Positions 35,044 to 44,014 of a stretch of DNA of 64,000 bases are shown in pieces (the first letter of the stretch is position 1; every line of letters begins with the position of its first letter). The notes beneath the pieces are model-generated. The model was not told the origin of the DNA, ran no database searches, and was given only the letters and a program-made list of their open reading frames with translations. The DNA comes from Lachnospiraceae bacterium. Lineage in GTDB: Bacteria > Bacillota > Clostridia > Lachnospirales > Lachnospiraceae. A program made the position numbers and the translations under genes. Location: NCBI GenBank assembly GCA_910576335.1, contig CAJTIU010000004.1, positions 62,001-126,000 on the forward strand, written 5' to 3'.

Positions 35044-35114
35044 TCCTTACCACCGCCCGATAAAACAGTCTGTTCCATAAAAATATCAATCCTCCTCGTT
35101 GTCCATGTCCGCCT

Positions 35115-35339
35115 TTAGGCAAGGGCATAGCTGATTTTGTTTCGTTCCATCCTCCCTGCAAACTCCCGAACGGCGTACCTTACGCCGTCAATCTCTGCAT
35201 GGGTTTCATCCAGATAGCGGCAGACGGCAAAATAATCCTCTCCGTTCCCGTAAAGCATACGGATGATGCCGCCATCGGGGACAGAGAAAAGCGTCCTGCC
35301 TTTGCCGTCCGTCATGCAGACCTGCCTTGCTGCGTTCAC
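35115..35339 (-). CDS. Short LPD28-like protein
   Basis: 74 residues. VPDGGIIRMLYGNGEDYFAVCRYLDETHAEIDGVRYAVREFAGRMERN aligns over its length with the C-terminal part of the protein at 35555-36253 (IPDGGKIIITYDWGEKAEKTCRFIDACHTEV ... CEFAERMEKNG). The pattern resembles the LPD28 domain of large polyvalent proteins. Its ATG overlaps the stop of the 68-residue gene upstream. Confidence 0.7.
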   Translation of the reverse strand: MNAARQVCMTDGKGRTLFSVPDGGIIRMLYGNGEDYFAVCRYLDETHAEIDGVRYAVREFAGRMERNKISYALA

Positions 35340-35542
35340 TCCGTCCCACCTCCCAGAAAAGAGATGACCTTGTTCCCCTTGATGCTCTTTTGCAGCTCGT
35401 TGATGAGCGTGATGTCCGCCACCGTGATGCCCTGCATGGAGAGAATGTCGTCCATCGTCATGGCGGCAATGGCTTTTTCTTCGGTAAAGCCTGCTTCAAA
35501 TATCTTATTTAAAACCTTAACGGCTTTCTGGTTGACTGCCAT
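35336..35542 (-). CDS. Small helical ICE protein
   Basis: 68 residues: MAVNQKAVKVLNKIFEAGFTEEKAIAAMTMDDILSMQGITVADI ... INELQKSIKGNKVISFLGG. AGGAGGAAAGGAAC before the ATG. Looks like a short helix-hairpin protein; no family assigned. Confidence 0.7.
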   Translation of the reverse strand: MAVNQKAVKVLNKIFEAGFTEEKAIAAMTMDDILSMQGITVADITLINELQKSIKGNKVISFLGGGTE

Positions 35543-35554
35543 GTTCCTTTCCTC

Positions 35555-36253
35555 CTATCGTTCATGGTCTTTGTGCTTCGGGGCTTTCTGTGCGGACGGC
35601 GGCTCCTGCGGCTTCGGCTCATACGTTGCCCCGTTTTTCTCCATGCGCTCGGCAAACTCGCAGATGTGGTAGAGGTTGCTGTCCACCTCGGTATGGCATG
35701 CGTCAATGAAACGGCAGGTCTTTTCCGCCTTTTCTCCCCAATCATAAGTGATGATAATTTTCCCGCCGTCTGGGATGCGGAACAGCTCTTTGTAATGGGG
35801 GTCTATAAAGCGGATTCCCTGTTCCGCTCTGGATATATGCCTATCGAGCCATTCTTTCACATAGCAATAGCAGTAAAAGTTATAGTCGCCCTTTGTCGGG
35901 TTGCAGCGGAGCAGGAAAGCGTGCTTGTCGGTATCCGCACGGAAGCCGTACTCGGTACAGTAGCTGCCCTGAAATGCGCTTTCGGGATTTTCCCTCGCAA
36001 ATGCCGCCATGTCATAGCGGCTGTGCAGAAGCCCCTTATCTTCACGCAGGGTATTGATAACATCGTCCAGACCTGTCTTAAACTCGTCCGTTTTCCACTG
36101 TTTTCTGGTATCAAACCAAGTGGTATGAAAGCCATATCCAGAAGTGTTAAAATCACCTCGGAGATGACCGATACATCCCGTCTGTCCCTCAAGCTGCATA
36201 CTCTGGGCATAGGTGTATTTCTGTTCGGATTGCGTCAAAGCCCGTATCTCCAT
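35555..36253 (-). CDS. ICE protein with LPD28-like C-terminal domain
   Basis: 232 residues from MEIRALTQSEQKYTYAQSMQ (GGGAGGAACGCTG upstream). Residues 1-140 contain GQTGCIGHLRGDF and CTEYGFRADTDKHAFLLRCNP; the last 60 residues are the LPD28-like segment shared with 35115-35339. Possibly interacts with DNA-processing proteins; unknown. Overlaps by one base with the gene at 36253-36858. Confidence 0.73.
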   Translation of the reverse strand: MEIRALTQSEQKYTYAQSMQLEGQTGCIGHLRGDFNTSGYGFHTTWFDTRKQWKTDEFKTGLDDVINTLREDKGLLHSRYDMAAFARENPESAFQGSYCTEYGFRADTDKHAFLLRCNPTKGDYNFYCYCYVKEWLDRHISRAEQGIRFIDPHYKELFRIPDGGKIIITYDWGEKAEKTCRFIDACHTEVDSNLYHICEFAERMEKNGATYEPKPQEPPSAQKAPKHKDHER

Positions 36254-36858
36254 CAGCGTTCCTCCCTGCTCTTTGATTTTTTCGCCTTTTCCTGCGATTG
36301 GATTTTTGCAAGAGCTTCCTTTGCCCAGACGGGCATCTTCTCTGGCTTGATTTCCCCAAGCACGTCGCACCGTTCCCATCGGGCGTGCTTTCCGTCCGCA
36401 AGGGAAGTGCCGAACACCGCCTGCCCCCTGCCGCCCAATGCGCCGTGACCGCCGTCTGCCAGTACAAGCTGGTAGGCAGAATGCCGATATTCATGGCGGT
36501 TGACCTCGGCATTGATGACAACGACCTTGTCCACAATGCTGCCGCACTTATCGTCTGGGATGCAGTCGTCTATGGTAAACGGGGTCATGTCAAACTTGAA
36601 CTGTTCCTGCTCTGCCCGCACAATCCCTATCTGTTCCTGCACCCTGTCGGTAAACATCTGCATGGCTTCCAGATAATCGTCAGAGCCGACCGCATCCGTC
36701 ACCCATTCTGCGGACAGCGGGTTATCGTAAGTGCAGCAGCAGACAAGATACGGGTATTCCTCTTTCTCATCTATGCCGAACACGACTTCCTTTTTTCCGA
36801 TGTGGATGCTCTGCGTGACCTCATAGGAGCTAATCATCCGTTTTTCTTCGTTCTCCAT
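36253..36858 (-). CDS. Conserved ICE protein, 201 residues
   Basis: MENEEKRMISSYEVTQSIHIGKKEVVFGIDEKEEYPYLVCCCTYDNP ... VINAEVNRHEYRHSAYQLVLADGGHGALGGRGQAVFGTSL, with a Lys-rich tail. AAAGGAGAAG before the ATG. Frequently present in Tn1549-type accessory blocks; function unknown. Confidence 0.72.
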   Translation of the reverse strand: MENEEKRMISSYEVTQSIHIGKKEVVFGIDEKEEYPYLVCCCTYDNPLSAEWVTDAVGSDDYLEAMQMFTDRVQEQIGIVRAEQEQFKFDMTPFTIDDCIPDDKCGSIVDKVVVINAEVNRHEYRHSAYQLVLADGGHGALGGRGQAVFGTSLADGKHARWERCDVLGEIKPEKMPVWAKEALAKIQSQEKAKKSKSREER

Positions 36859-37006
36859 CTTGCTTCTCCTTTCCCTGCTTTTTCTCCCTCTGCCAGTCTA
36901 AAACCTTTCGGATGCAGACGTCGCAGAAGATAACACGGCTGTCCTTATATCGGGGGTAAGGACAGTCCGTGCAGTCATATTTCTTTTCCTTACCGCTCTC
37001 GGTCAT
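36830..37006 (-). CDS. Small zinc-ribbon-like protein
   Basis: 58 residues: MTESGKEKKYDCTDCPYPRY ... IFCDVCIRKVLDWQREKK. Two CxxC pairs separated by about 12 residues suggest a zinc knuckle. Start lies in the end of the gene at 36990-37265 (GATGACC overlap) and its end overlaps the 36253 gene, so it is coupled on both sides. Too short for ordinary gene callers. Confidence 0.62.
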   Translation of the reverse strand: MTESGKEKKYDCTDCPYPRYKDSRVIFCDVCIRKVLDWQREKKQGKEKQDGERRKTDD

Positions 37007-37265
37007 CGTGTTGCTTCGCCTTTTTATCGGGCTGTTGGTTGTATGGCATCTGGCACTCCGACTGGTAGCGTTCGTTCAGCTTTTCCCTCGCCGCTTCAAG
37101 GGTGTTGCAGTAGCAGCCCCAATAGTAGTTGTCGCCGCCCTTGCAGTACCAGCATACATAAGGGTTCGGGGCTTTCGGGTGATGCCCGATGACAAGCTCC
37201 GTGTTCCCGATAGTGCAGCCCTCTATGATTTCATAGCCCTGATTGGAGCGTGTTCCACCGTCCAT
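36990..37265 (-). CDS. Conserved ICE protein with Cys/Trp/Tyr-rich core
   Basis: 91 residues: MDGGTRSNQGYEIIEGCTIGNTELVIGHHPKAPNPYVCWYCKGGDNYYWGCYCNTLEAAREKL. AGAGGAGGAACGCCT before the ATG. Four Cys in CWYC/CYC arrangement. Function unknown. Confidence 0.7.
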   Translation of the reverse strand: MDGGTRSNQGYEIIEGCTIGNTELVIGHHPKAPNPYVCWYCKGGDNYYWGCYCNTLEAAREKLNERYQSECQMPYNQQPDKKAKQHDDRER

Positions 37266-37300
37266 AGGCGTTCCTCCTCTCTTTAAATTTTTTATTCACT

Positions 37301-37606
37301 TCAAGATTCTTTGGCATATCTGCGGTATGCCTTTTCCCCTTTGGCTCTGATTTTCTGCATCCGCACGCTCCCTAAAAGTTCGGGGCATTTCTCCTGCAAT
37401 TTGCGGCGTGTCCTGCCCACGCTCTCAAAGCTCGGCAAGCCAAGCTCCTTATGCCTTGTCATTATTTCTGCAAGCGGCATAGCTCCCGCATCTTTCAGAT
37501 AAAAGTTGCAGAGGGCAAGGTACAGCACCATGTCGTCATTTCTGGCGTCCTCATTCTCTTGCAGGACGATTCTGACTTTGCCCTCAATGGTTTTCAGACT
37601 GTCCAT
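37301..37606 (-). CDS. Conserved ICE protein, 101 residues
   Basis: MDSLKTIEGKVRIVLQENEDARNDDMVLYLALCNFYL ... ESVGRTRRKLQEKCPELLGS. GGAGG is six bases before the ATG. Looks like a winged-helix-type small protein: residues 60-85 (SFESVGRTRRKLQEKCPEL) match the recognition-helix pattern of similar phage and ICE proteins. Possible DNA binding; unproven. Confidence 0.7.
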   Translation of the reverse strand: MDSLKTIEGKVRIVLQENEDARNDDMVLYLALCNFYLKDAGAMPLAEIMTRHKELGLPSFESVGRTRRKLQEKCPELLGSVRMQKIRAKGEKAYRRYAKES

Positions 37607-37680
37607 AATTACCTCCATTCATGGAAAGAGGACGGTCGCTGAAAACCGCCCCAATCCACATCAGTAAAATATTTCTCAAA

Positions 37681-37764
37681 CTATTTCCTGCGGAGATGCA
37701 GCCACGCAGCCGCACCGCCGATAAACGCCACAAGCACAATGGCGATAATGGTTTTTCCCCTCAT
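37681..37764 (-). CDS. 27-residue membrane peptide
   Basis: MRGKTIIAIVLVAFIGGAAAWLHLRRK: a basic start, one hydrophobic segment and a basic end. AGGAGG lies 10 bases upstream. Six bases downstream of the adhesin stop. Plausible but short; could be spurious. Confidence 0.5.
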   Translation of the reverse strand: MRGKTIIAIVLVAFIGGAAAWLHLRRK

Positions 37765-37769
37765 CCTGC

Positions 37770-40700
37770 TTAGTCCTCCTTTTTCTTTCTTCCGCACTGG
37801 TAGCCTGCAAATCCGAAGATTCCCGCACCGACTGTAAATGCCGCCGCAAGGCTTACCCACAAGCCGAGATTAAAGTCGTCGCCTGTTTTCGGGGTGTCAC
37901 GCAGCTCGTTGTGCATGGTTACGGTTGCCGTTTCATCCGTCTTGATGGTCACTTTCTGGTCGGCGGGCAGGATATAGCCAGAAGATGCCTTGTCGCTGAC
38001 CTCGGACACGGTGTATTCGCCGATACGCAAGCCGTCAATGACGATTTCACCGTTTTTGTCCGTCTTGAATGTCTGGTCATAATCTTTTCCAATCACACGG
38101 AAAGAGAAGCCCTCCACCTTGCCGTCAGAAGATGTCTTGACGATTTTCAGCGAGCCTTTCTGGGCTTCATTTAAGAAGCCCTTGCCCGCTTCATTCTCCA
38201 CGTTGTAGGTCTTGCCGTTTTCCTCAATGGATACGGGATAGACGTTCTCATCCAGTACGAAGCCTGTCGGGGCGGTTTTCTCACGGACAAGATACTTGCC
38301 GTACCGCAGGTCGTTCATCTGGTAAACGCCTTTCTCTACCTCGCCCATCTCGCCGAGCAGCACGTCTTTCTTGTCCAGTTTTCCATCTTCGTTTGTATCA
38401 GAGTAAACCTCGAATACCGCACCTGTGAGCTTGTTGTCTGGGTAGTCCTTGTCTACTTTCGTCAGGGAGAGATTGCCTTTGATAAAATAATTTACAAGCT
38501 CAATCTCCACAACTTCATCAACCTCACTGATAGTTACGCTGATTTCTTCCTCTGAGAGTACATATCCTTTCGGGCTTTCGATTTCACGGATAACCCATGT
38601 GCCAAACGGAACTTCGGCAAAAGAAAAACTGCCGTCATCCTCGGATGTGGCAGTCGCAATCGCATTTTCCTTTGTATATTCCGTTGTCCCCATCTTAAAG
38701 ATGCCGATTAAAGCACCGCCTAAATCCTCACCGTCCTCATTGGACTTTTTGCCGCTGACAGAACCGTAAATCAGTTCATTTTCAATGGCTTCGCCCTCGT
38801 TTGCCGTAATGTTCACAACGGCGGTTTCCTGCCCTGCATATTCAAAATCAACAGGGTACTTCTCATCGCTGACAAGGTAAGCGGCGTTTGTGCTGATTTC
38901 CTGCACATAATAGCTGCCCATCGGCAAGTCGCTGATTGCTTTTCCGTGACCGTTCTCGTCAAGGAAAATTACCTCAATCAATCCATCGGCAGGGATTGTT
39001 GTGCCGTCTGCGGCGGTCAGCTCCTCGGCTGCATACAGACCGAACGTAACGTCTTTGATTTCACCGTTGCTGCCTACGCCGTATGCTTCGTCAACCTCAA
39101 GGCTCTTGATTACGTCAATTTCCACACGCTGACGCTCGTTGTAAAACTTTGTGCCTGTTTCCGTCACTTCGATTTCCTGCCCTGCATACACAAGCTCCAC
39201 GGCATGGATTTCATCATTCAGCACCATTCCATATGGGGCGGTCACTTCCTTTACCTCATACTTTCCGAGATAAAGCTCTTTGGATTCCGCTGTGCCATCT
39301 TCCCCTGTGGTAAGCGTGTCCACGACTTCGCCTTTCTCGGCTCTAACTGTGCCATCGGTTGTGATGATGTCCTCGGCTGCGCTAATCTCATAGACCGCTC
39401 CCTCAAGGCTGTCTACTGCAAAAATCGGCTGGTACAGCCCCTTGTTTCCCGATACCCTGCTGAATACCTCGCCAGATTTTCCTACCGTGATTTTCCCTTT
39501 CTGCGCCATGTTGGAGCGTTCCACCTTTACAATGGTGACGCCGCCCTCAATCTCGGAGTTTTCCTGCTCCACGTCAAAATAGACTGGCTCGGAGTCGAGG
39601 ACATAACCGTATGGGGCTTGCACTTCAACGAGGGAATAACCCTTGCCGTACTCTAAGGTCTGCGGCGTGATAAGCCCGCCGTCCGCCGTGGTGTAGAACG
39701 TGTCAATCTCCGTCACTTCTGGATAAGTGAATTTCATTGTTACAAGGTTTCCCTCTGGGTCGTAAATCTGGAATCCTGCACCTGCATAGGGGATGACCTT
39801 GCCCGTTTCTATATCCTTTTTCACAATCTTGATATAGCTTTCAAAATTGGCGTTATTGATAAGGTAGCGGTAGGTCTGGCTGTCCTTGCAGATGAACACG
39901 TCAAAGTCTTTCATCAGCTCCCGACCGTCCCATCCAGAGGTCTGGTGTACGGTATAGATGCCATACGGCATATCCTTTGTCTGGGCAAAGCCGTTCTCGT
40001 CACATATCAATGTGTCACGCTCGGTTTCCTCCGCCGCATCGAAGCTGCCTGCGGATTTCAAATATACCTCAAAAACAGCCCCCTCCTCTGGCGTTTCAAT
40101 CTGGGTTTCGCCGTTGTCGGTGTGCTTGATGATGGCGATATTGCCCTTGATTACCTGCTCGTTTACATCATTCTTGGCAGAATTATATTCCACGGTGTAA
40201 AGCTCTGGCTCTGCGCCTACATGGTGGGTTGTAGTATCTAACAGATAGCCCTCGGACGGGGCAATCTCACGGACGCTCCAATCATTTCCGCAGATATAAT
40301 ATTTCGTTGTGAACTGCCCGTTTTCATCGGTGGTGTAAGTGTCAACTAATTCCTCGCCCTTATAGATGCCGTAAACCGCACCTGCAAGTGTGGCGTCGCC
40401 CTGCGGCTTCTTCCCCGTTTCCACGTCGGTCTTTAATACCGTGACGTTGAATTTCTTTAAGATGTTGGTAAAGCTGCGTTTCGTGACCTTTTTCCACTCA
40501 ATCGGGGCGGTCTGGGATGCAGGGACAACGTAACGGATAGCCGTGTCCACTTCCTCAAGGGTGTACGGCGTGCTGCCGCTGATAAGGACGTTCTCAAACT
40601 TCGCCAATCCATTCTTATCGGTCACGGCGTATTCATCAACCGCCAATCCGCTTAAAGAAGTGCCGTAAAGGTGGAACTTCACGCCATCCACAAGATTGTC

Positions 40701-41918
40701 CTCGGATGTTTTCACAACCTCAAGGCTTCCACGCTTCAAGGTATTGCTGAACGTGACCGTAGAGGTTTTCCCGCCGATAATCGTCACGGTCTGTGTTTTC
40801 TGCGGCTCGTAGCGGTCGATGGACTGTTCCGTGACGGTGTAAGTGCCAGGGAATAAGCCCTCCACCGTGATATTTCCGTCTTTATCTGTCTTTACGGTCT
40901 TGTTGAAGCCGTCGCCCTTGATGGTAAAGGAAATCCCCGCAACAACGCCGTCCTCGGAAGTCTTTTTTAATGCGACCGTCCCTGTCGGCGTTTCCACGTT
41001 GATATATGCCGTCATGGTGTCCACGTTCTCCACGCCCGTAATGACATCCTGCAGGTTCGGGTCGCCGTAGGCAATCATCTTCGCCCCGCTGCTGACCGTC
41101 GGCGTGTTATTTCTCGTTGCTGTAATCCTCGCCTTGCCATCAATCGCCTTTTTTGACGTGATGGTGAGCTTGTTCCCAGACTTGGACACCTTTACATTGC
41201 TGTCGGAGCTGGTAAAGGAATATTCGGACAACACGCCGTTGCTGTCGGTCAGCGTAAGGCTGTATTTGCCGTCCTTATAGGCAAGCTCCTTTGTAATGTC
41301 CTTTTTGCCCGCCGACATAAAACTCGGAATCGTGCTGTGCCTTGTCATGAATGACACAATCTGGTCGTAAGCCGCCCTCGCCCCGCTGTTTGCATAGTTC
41401 GAGCCAAAGTGCAGGCTGTAAACGGTTGCGCTTGTCTGGCTGTACGGGCTTGCAGAGTTGCGGCATCCCGTGACGAACTCCCACACAAGGGTCTGGGTGG
41501 CAAGCCATTTCTCGTCGTCACTTCCAGACAGGTTCCCGCTGTTCCCCTGATAGCCGTAGAGCAGGGCAAGCCCCACCGCCTTTTTCTGGTCTGCGGAGAG
41601 GGCGTTCCATGTGTTGGAAGACGCCTTTGCCAGTGTATTCCCTGTTTTTAAGGGTACGCCCGGCTGAAGGCAGAACGCCGTTTCCCCGTCCACATACATA
41701 CGGTACTTATATTCGCCCGTACCTCCTGCGGTATGACCGCCGATGTTCGCACTGGAATTATATCTGATTGCGTTCCCTGCGCCGTCGTAGGTGTGAGTAA
41801 AGCTAATCGTGCCGATGTCGCCCGCCGCAAACGCTGTCGTTGCAGGGACTGCGGACAGTGCCGTAACCGCAGCCAAAGCAAACGCCGCAGCCCTTTGAAA
41901 TAATTTACGAATCTTCAT
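37770..41918 (-). CDS. Thioester/Cna-B repeat surface adhesin with sortase signal
   Basis: 1382 residues. Signal peptide (1-32). A thioester domain (about 60-230) with AFCLQPG (Cys about 84) and TQTLVWEF supplying the Gln. Then about ten Cna-B/SpaA-type repeats (about 310-1340; each begins like KKTSEDGVVAGISF or KIVKKDIETGK), which typically form Lys-Asn isopeptide bonds. C-terminus TPKTGDD, membrane segment, basic tail. Predicted covalently attached host- or matrix-binding adhesin. Probably anchored by a sortase; the ICE has its own class B enzyme at 11913. Longest non-transfer gene of the element after the methylase. Confidence 0.9.
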   Translation of the reverse strand: MKIRKLFQRAAAFALAAVTALSAVPATTAFAAGDIGTISFTHTYDGAGNAIRYNSSANIGGHTAGGTGEYKYRMYVDGETAFCLQPGVPLKTGNTLAKASSNTWNALSADQKKAVGLALLYGYQGNSGNLSGSDDEKWLATQTLVWEFVTGCRNSASPYSQTSATVYSLHFGSNYANSGARAAYDQIVSFMTRHSTIPSFMSAGKKDITKELAYKDGKYSLTLTDSNGVLSEYSFTSSDSNVKVSKSGNKLTITSKKAIDGKARITATRNNTPTVSSGAKMIAYGDPNLQDVITGVENVDTMTAYINVETPTGTVALKKTSEDGVVAGISFTIKGDGFNKTVKTDKDGNITVEGLFPGTYTVTEQSIDRYEPQKTQTVTIIGGKTSTVTFSNTLKRGSLEVVKTSEDNLVDGVKFHLYGTSLSGLAVDEYAVTDKNGLAKFENVLISGSTPYTLEEVDTAIRYVVPASQTAPIEWKKVTKRSFTNILKKFNVTVLKTDVETGKKPQGDATLAGAVYGIYKGEELVDTYTTDENGQFTTKYYICGNDWSVREIAPSEGYLLDTTTHHVGAEPELYTVEYNSAKNDVNEQVIKGNIAIIKHTDNGETQIETPEEGAVFEVYLKSAGSFDAAEETERDTLICDENGFAQTKDMPYGIYTVHQTSGWDGRELMKDFDVFICKDSQTYRYLINNANFESYIKIVKKDIETGKVIPYAGAGFQIYDPEGNLVTMKFTYPEVTEIDTFYTTADGGLITPQTLEYGKGYSLVEVQAPYGYVLDSEPVYFDVEQENSEIEGGVTIVKVERSNMAQKGKITVGKSGEVFSRVSGNKGLYQPIFAVDSLEGAVYEISAAEDIITTDGTVRAEKGEVVDTLTTGEDGTAESKELYLGKYEVKEVTAPYGMVLNDEIHAVELVYAGQEIEVTETGTKFYNERQRVEIDVIKSLEVDEAYGVGSNGEIKDVTFGLYAAEELTAADGTTIPADGLIEVIFLDENGHGKAISDLPMGSYYVQEISTNAAYLVSDEKYPVDFEYAGQETAVVNITANEGEAIENELIYGSVSGKKSNEDGEDLGGALIGIFKMGTTEYTKENAIATATSEDDGSFSFAEVPFGTWVIREIESPKGYVLSEEEISVTISEVDEVVEIELVNYFIKGNLSLTKVDKDYPDNKLTGAVFEVYSDTNEDGKLDKKDVLLGEMGEVEKGVYQMNDLRYGKYLVREKTAPTGFVLDENVYPVSIEENGKTYNVENEAGKGFLNEAQKGSLKIVKTSSDGKVEGFSFRVIGKDYDQTFKTDKNGEIVIDGLRIGEYTVSEVSDKASSGYILPADQKVTIKTDETATVTMHNELRDTPKTGDDFNLGLWVSLAAAFTVGAGIFGFAGYQCGRKKKED

Positions 41919-41967
41919 TCATTACCTCCTGTTCGTTCTCTTGTTGATAGTTGCTCATTGATTTTCT

Positions 41968-41999
41968 GACAGAAAAAGCTGCCCCTCTGGACAGCCTTT
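41968..41999 (-). terminator. Terminator between parB and adhesin
   Basis: Minus strand AAGGCTGTCC, short loop, GGGGCAGCTTTTTC: a 7- to 9-bp stem with a T-run. Separates the partition operon from the adhesin gene. Confidence 0.55.
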
Positions 42000-42052
42000 A
42001 ATAGTTCTTTTCTCGGATAGTTACTGGCAGTATCTAGGGGGAGAGGTGCGGA

Positions 42053-42105
42053 GAGGGGGAAGTCAAAAAATTTTTTCTGTTTCCCAAAGGGCAGACTTCC
42101 CCCTC
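42053..42105. repeat. Perfect 12-bp inverted repeat with 29-base loop
   Basis: GAGGGGGAAGTC (42053-42064) and GACTTCCCCCTC (42094-42105). Lies in the leader between parB and the adhesin; may be a partition-site or leader structure. Confidence 0.6.
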
Positions 42106-42139
42106 GGTGTCCACTTCAAAAATTCCCATGTTTCCTGCC

Positions 42140-43087
42140 TTACCTCTCGTGAGCCTTGCTCCGCTGTAAGTGGCGGTTGTAGAACTCCAACGCCTTTATG
42201 ACAAAATCCGTTTCCTGCCCTCTGGGGATGGATTTCGGTATGAGCTTGGTTATCCGCTCGTCCTTAAAGGCGGGCTTCTCTTTCTGGTTCGGCTTTTCCT
42301 CCTGCATGATGCTCTGGATAACCTCATCCGTGAGCTTCCCCTCCTGCATGAACTTTTTCATCTTGATAGCCTGTGCAAGAGAGGGCGTGGCATCGTTGTA
42401 GCCCATCGCTTCTAAAAGCGTGTATTGCTGTTCCTCGGACAGATAGGAGATTTCCACCGCAGGGCGGAAAGCAATCTGGCGTTCATCAACCATTTGCAGG
42501 ATTTCGGGTACAAGCTCGGTCAGACGGATATAGCGAAAAATCTGATTTTTACTTTCCCCGACTTTCTCGGCAAGTTCATCACTTGAAGTAGCAAATCCAA
42601 AATTATTACCCACTGGGGAATAATTATCTTTTGTGGGTCTGCCTGCCTGTCTTTTCATCGCTTCAAGCCGCATCTTATATGCAAAGGCTTTCTCACTCGG
42701 CAAGATAGTAGTCCTTTGGAGATTACTCTCAACCATGACAATAATCGCTTCATCATGGGTCAGCTCCTTAACCTCACATTTCAGAGTTTCAAGCCCTGCA
42801 AGCTCGCAAGCCTTTTTCCGCCTGTGACCGCTGATAAGCTCGTACCGTCCGTCCTCTTTCTGCCGAACTGTGGCAGGGGTCATTACGCCGCTCCGACTGA
42901 CACTTTCAACAAGCTGTTCCATATCCTCATTCATCAAAACCTTGAATGGGTGGTCTGGGAACTCATCAATTTCGGAAATGGGTATCTCCCTTATCTTGCT
43001 TAGATTCGCTTCTGCTCGGCTCTCGTCTGTTTCAAAGAGGTCATCGTATGCGGTCAGCTCGATTTTGCTTTCTCTGTTTCTCGCCAA
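42140..43087 (-). CDS. parB: ParB-family partition protein
   Basis: 315 residues. I use a TTG start (LARNRESKIELTAYDDLF) because AAAGGAGGTGG lies just upstream; the ATG at 43117 adds ten residues inside parA. ParB/Srx-type N-terminal domain with ELISGHRRKKACELAG (CTP-binding GHRR), then the helix-turn-helix region SSDELAEKVGESKNQIFRYIRL. Works with the ParA at 43041. In ICEs it supports maintenance of the excised circle or control; that is inferred. Confidence 0.9.
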   Translation of the reverse strand: MARNRESKIELTAYDDLFETDESRAEANLSKIREIPISEIDEFPDHPFKVLMNEDMEQLVESVSRSGVMTPATVRQKEDGRYELISGHRRKKACELAGLETLKCEVKELTHDEAIIVMVESNLQRTTILPSEKAFAYKMRLEAMKRQAGRPTKDNYSPVGNNFGFATSSDELAEKVGESKNQIFRYIRLTELVPEILQMVDERQIAFRPAVEISYLSEEQQYTLLEAMGYNDATPSLAQAIKMKKFMQEGKLTDEVIQSIMQEEKPNQKEKPAFKDERITKLIPKSIPRGQETDFVIKALEFYNRHLQRSKAHER

Positions 43088-43868
43088 TCTCTGCCACCTC
43101 CTTTGCAAACTGTTCATAGGCTGCGGCTACCTTGCCGCCCTTGTCGTAGGCAAAAATGCTTTTTCCCTCTGCGGTGGCTTCAACCGCACGGATAGAGTGG
43201 GGTATCTGGGCATCAAAAACTTTAATTCTCTGCCCGTAGGCACTTTTCACCGTTGCCGTGATTTCCTTAGAGATGTTCGTGCGTGGCATTACCATCGTCA
43301 TAAGGATGCCGTCAATCCGCAGGTGCGGGTTGATCTGCCGTTTCACTTTCGACACGGAGCGAAGCAACAGCTCTAAGCCTTTGGCGGAAAGATAATGGGG
43401 CTGTGTCGGGATAACCACGCTGTCAGCAGCCGCAAGCGCATTGATTGTCAGCATACCCAAGCTCGGCATACAATCAATGAGGACAGTATCATAACTCTTT
43501 TTTACCTCGTTGATGCAGGTTTTCAGTACGCTTTCACGGCTTATGGCGTTAATCAGCCTTACTTCCAGCCCCGACAGCTCAATGTTAGATGGGAGCAGGT
43601 CAACGCCCTCGTCATGGTGCAGGATGCTTCTGGAAACATCGGCGGGTTTATCATCAATGATGTCCTGCATGATGGTGGAGAGCGTGTCGGGCAAGTCGTC
43701 TGGTCTGCTGTAACCGAGCGACATGGTTAAATTTGCCTGTGCGTCGGCATCAATGAGCAGGACTTTCTTACCCTGCTGTGCCAGAGCCACGCCCAGATTG
43801 ACCGCCGTAGTGGTCTTTCCAACGCCGCCTTTCTGGTTGGTTAAAGCGATTACTTTGCAATTTGACAT
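43041..43868 (-). CDS. parA: ParA-family ATPase of ICE A
   Basis: 275 residues from MSNCKVIALTNQKGGVGKTT, AGGAGG 8 bases upstream. Walker A KGGVGKTT, A-prime LLIDADAQANL, Walker B-like TVLIDCMPSLG. Overlaps parB by 47 bases. Distinct from but homologous to the ParA of ICE B at the left edge. Confidence 0.94.
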   Translation of the reverse strand: MSNCKVIALTNQKGGVGKTTTAVNLGVALAQQGKKVLLIDADAQANLTMSLGYSRPDDLPDTLSTIMQDIIDDKPADVSRSILHHDEGVDLLPSNIELSGLEVRLINAISRESVLKTCINEVKKSYDTVLIDCMPSLGMLTINALAAADSVVIPTQPHYLSAKGLELLLRSVSKVKRQINPHLRIDGILMTMVMPRTNISKEITATVKSAYGQRIKVFDAQIPHSIRAVEATAEGKSIFAYDKGGKVAAAYEQFAKEVAEIGEKQRKQNRADRIR

Positions 43869-43944
43869 AGGGTGCGTCCTCCTTTCGCATAGATTTAGCC
43901 ACTTTGTCAAGGTGGCTATGTAAAGGATTTATGGCAATAAAAAA

Positions 43945-43982
43945 AGCCGACTGGCTGTTTCGTAAAACTACACCAATCGGCT
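43945..43982 (-). terminator. Terminator between the 112-residue gene and parA
   Basis: Arms AGCCGATTGG/CCAGTCGGCT (one G-U), then TTTTTTTATT on the minus strand. The loop shares TTTTACGAAA with the 24682 terminator. Confidence 0.65.
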
Positions 43983-44014
43983 ATGTAAAAATCTATTCTG
44001 TTTTATTCTCTGCC

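Noticed and set aside
35564-36448. 294-codon plus-strand frame in the ICE accessory block
   Set aside because: Opposite two supported minus-strand genes, no ribosome site, no domain.
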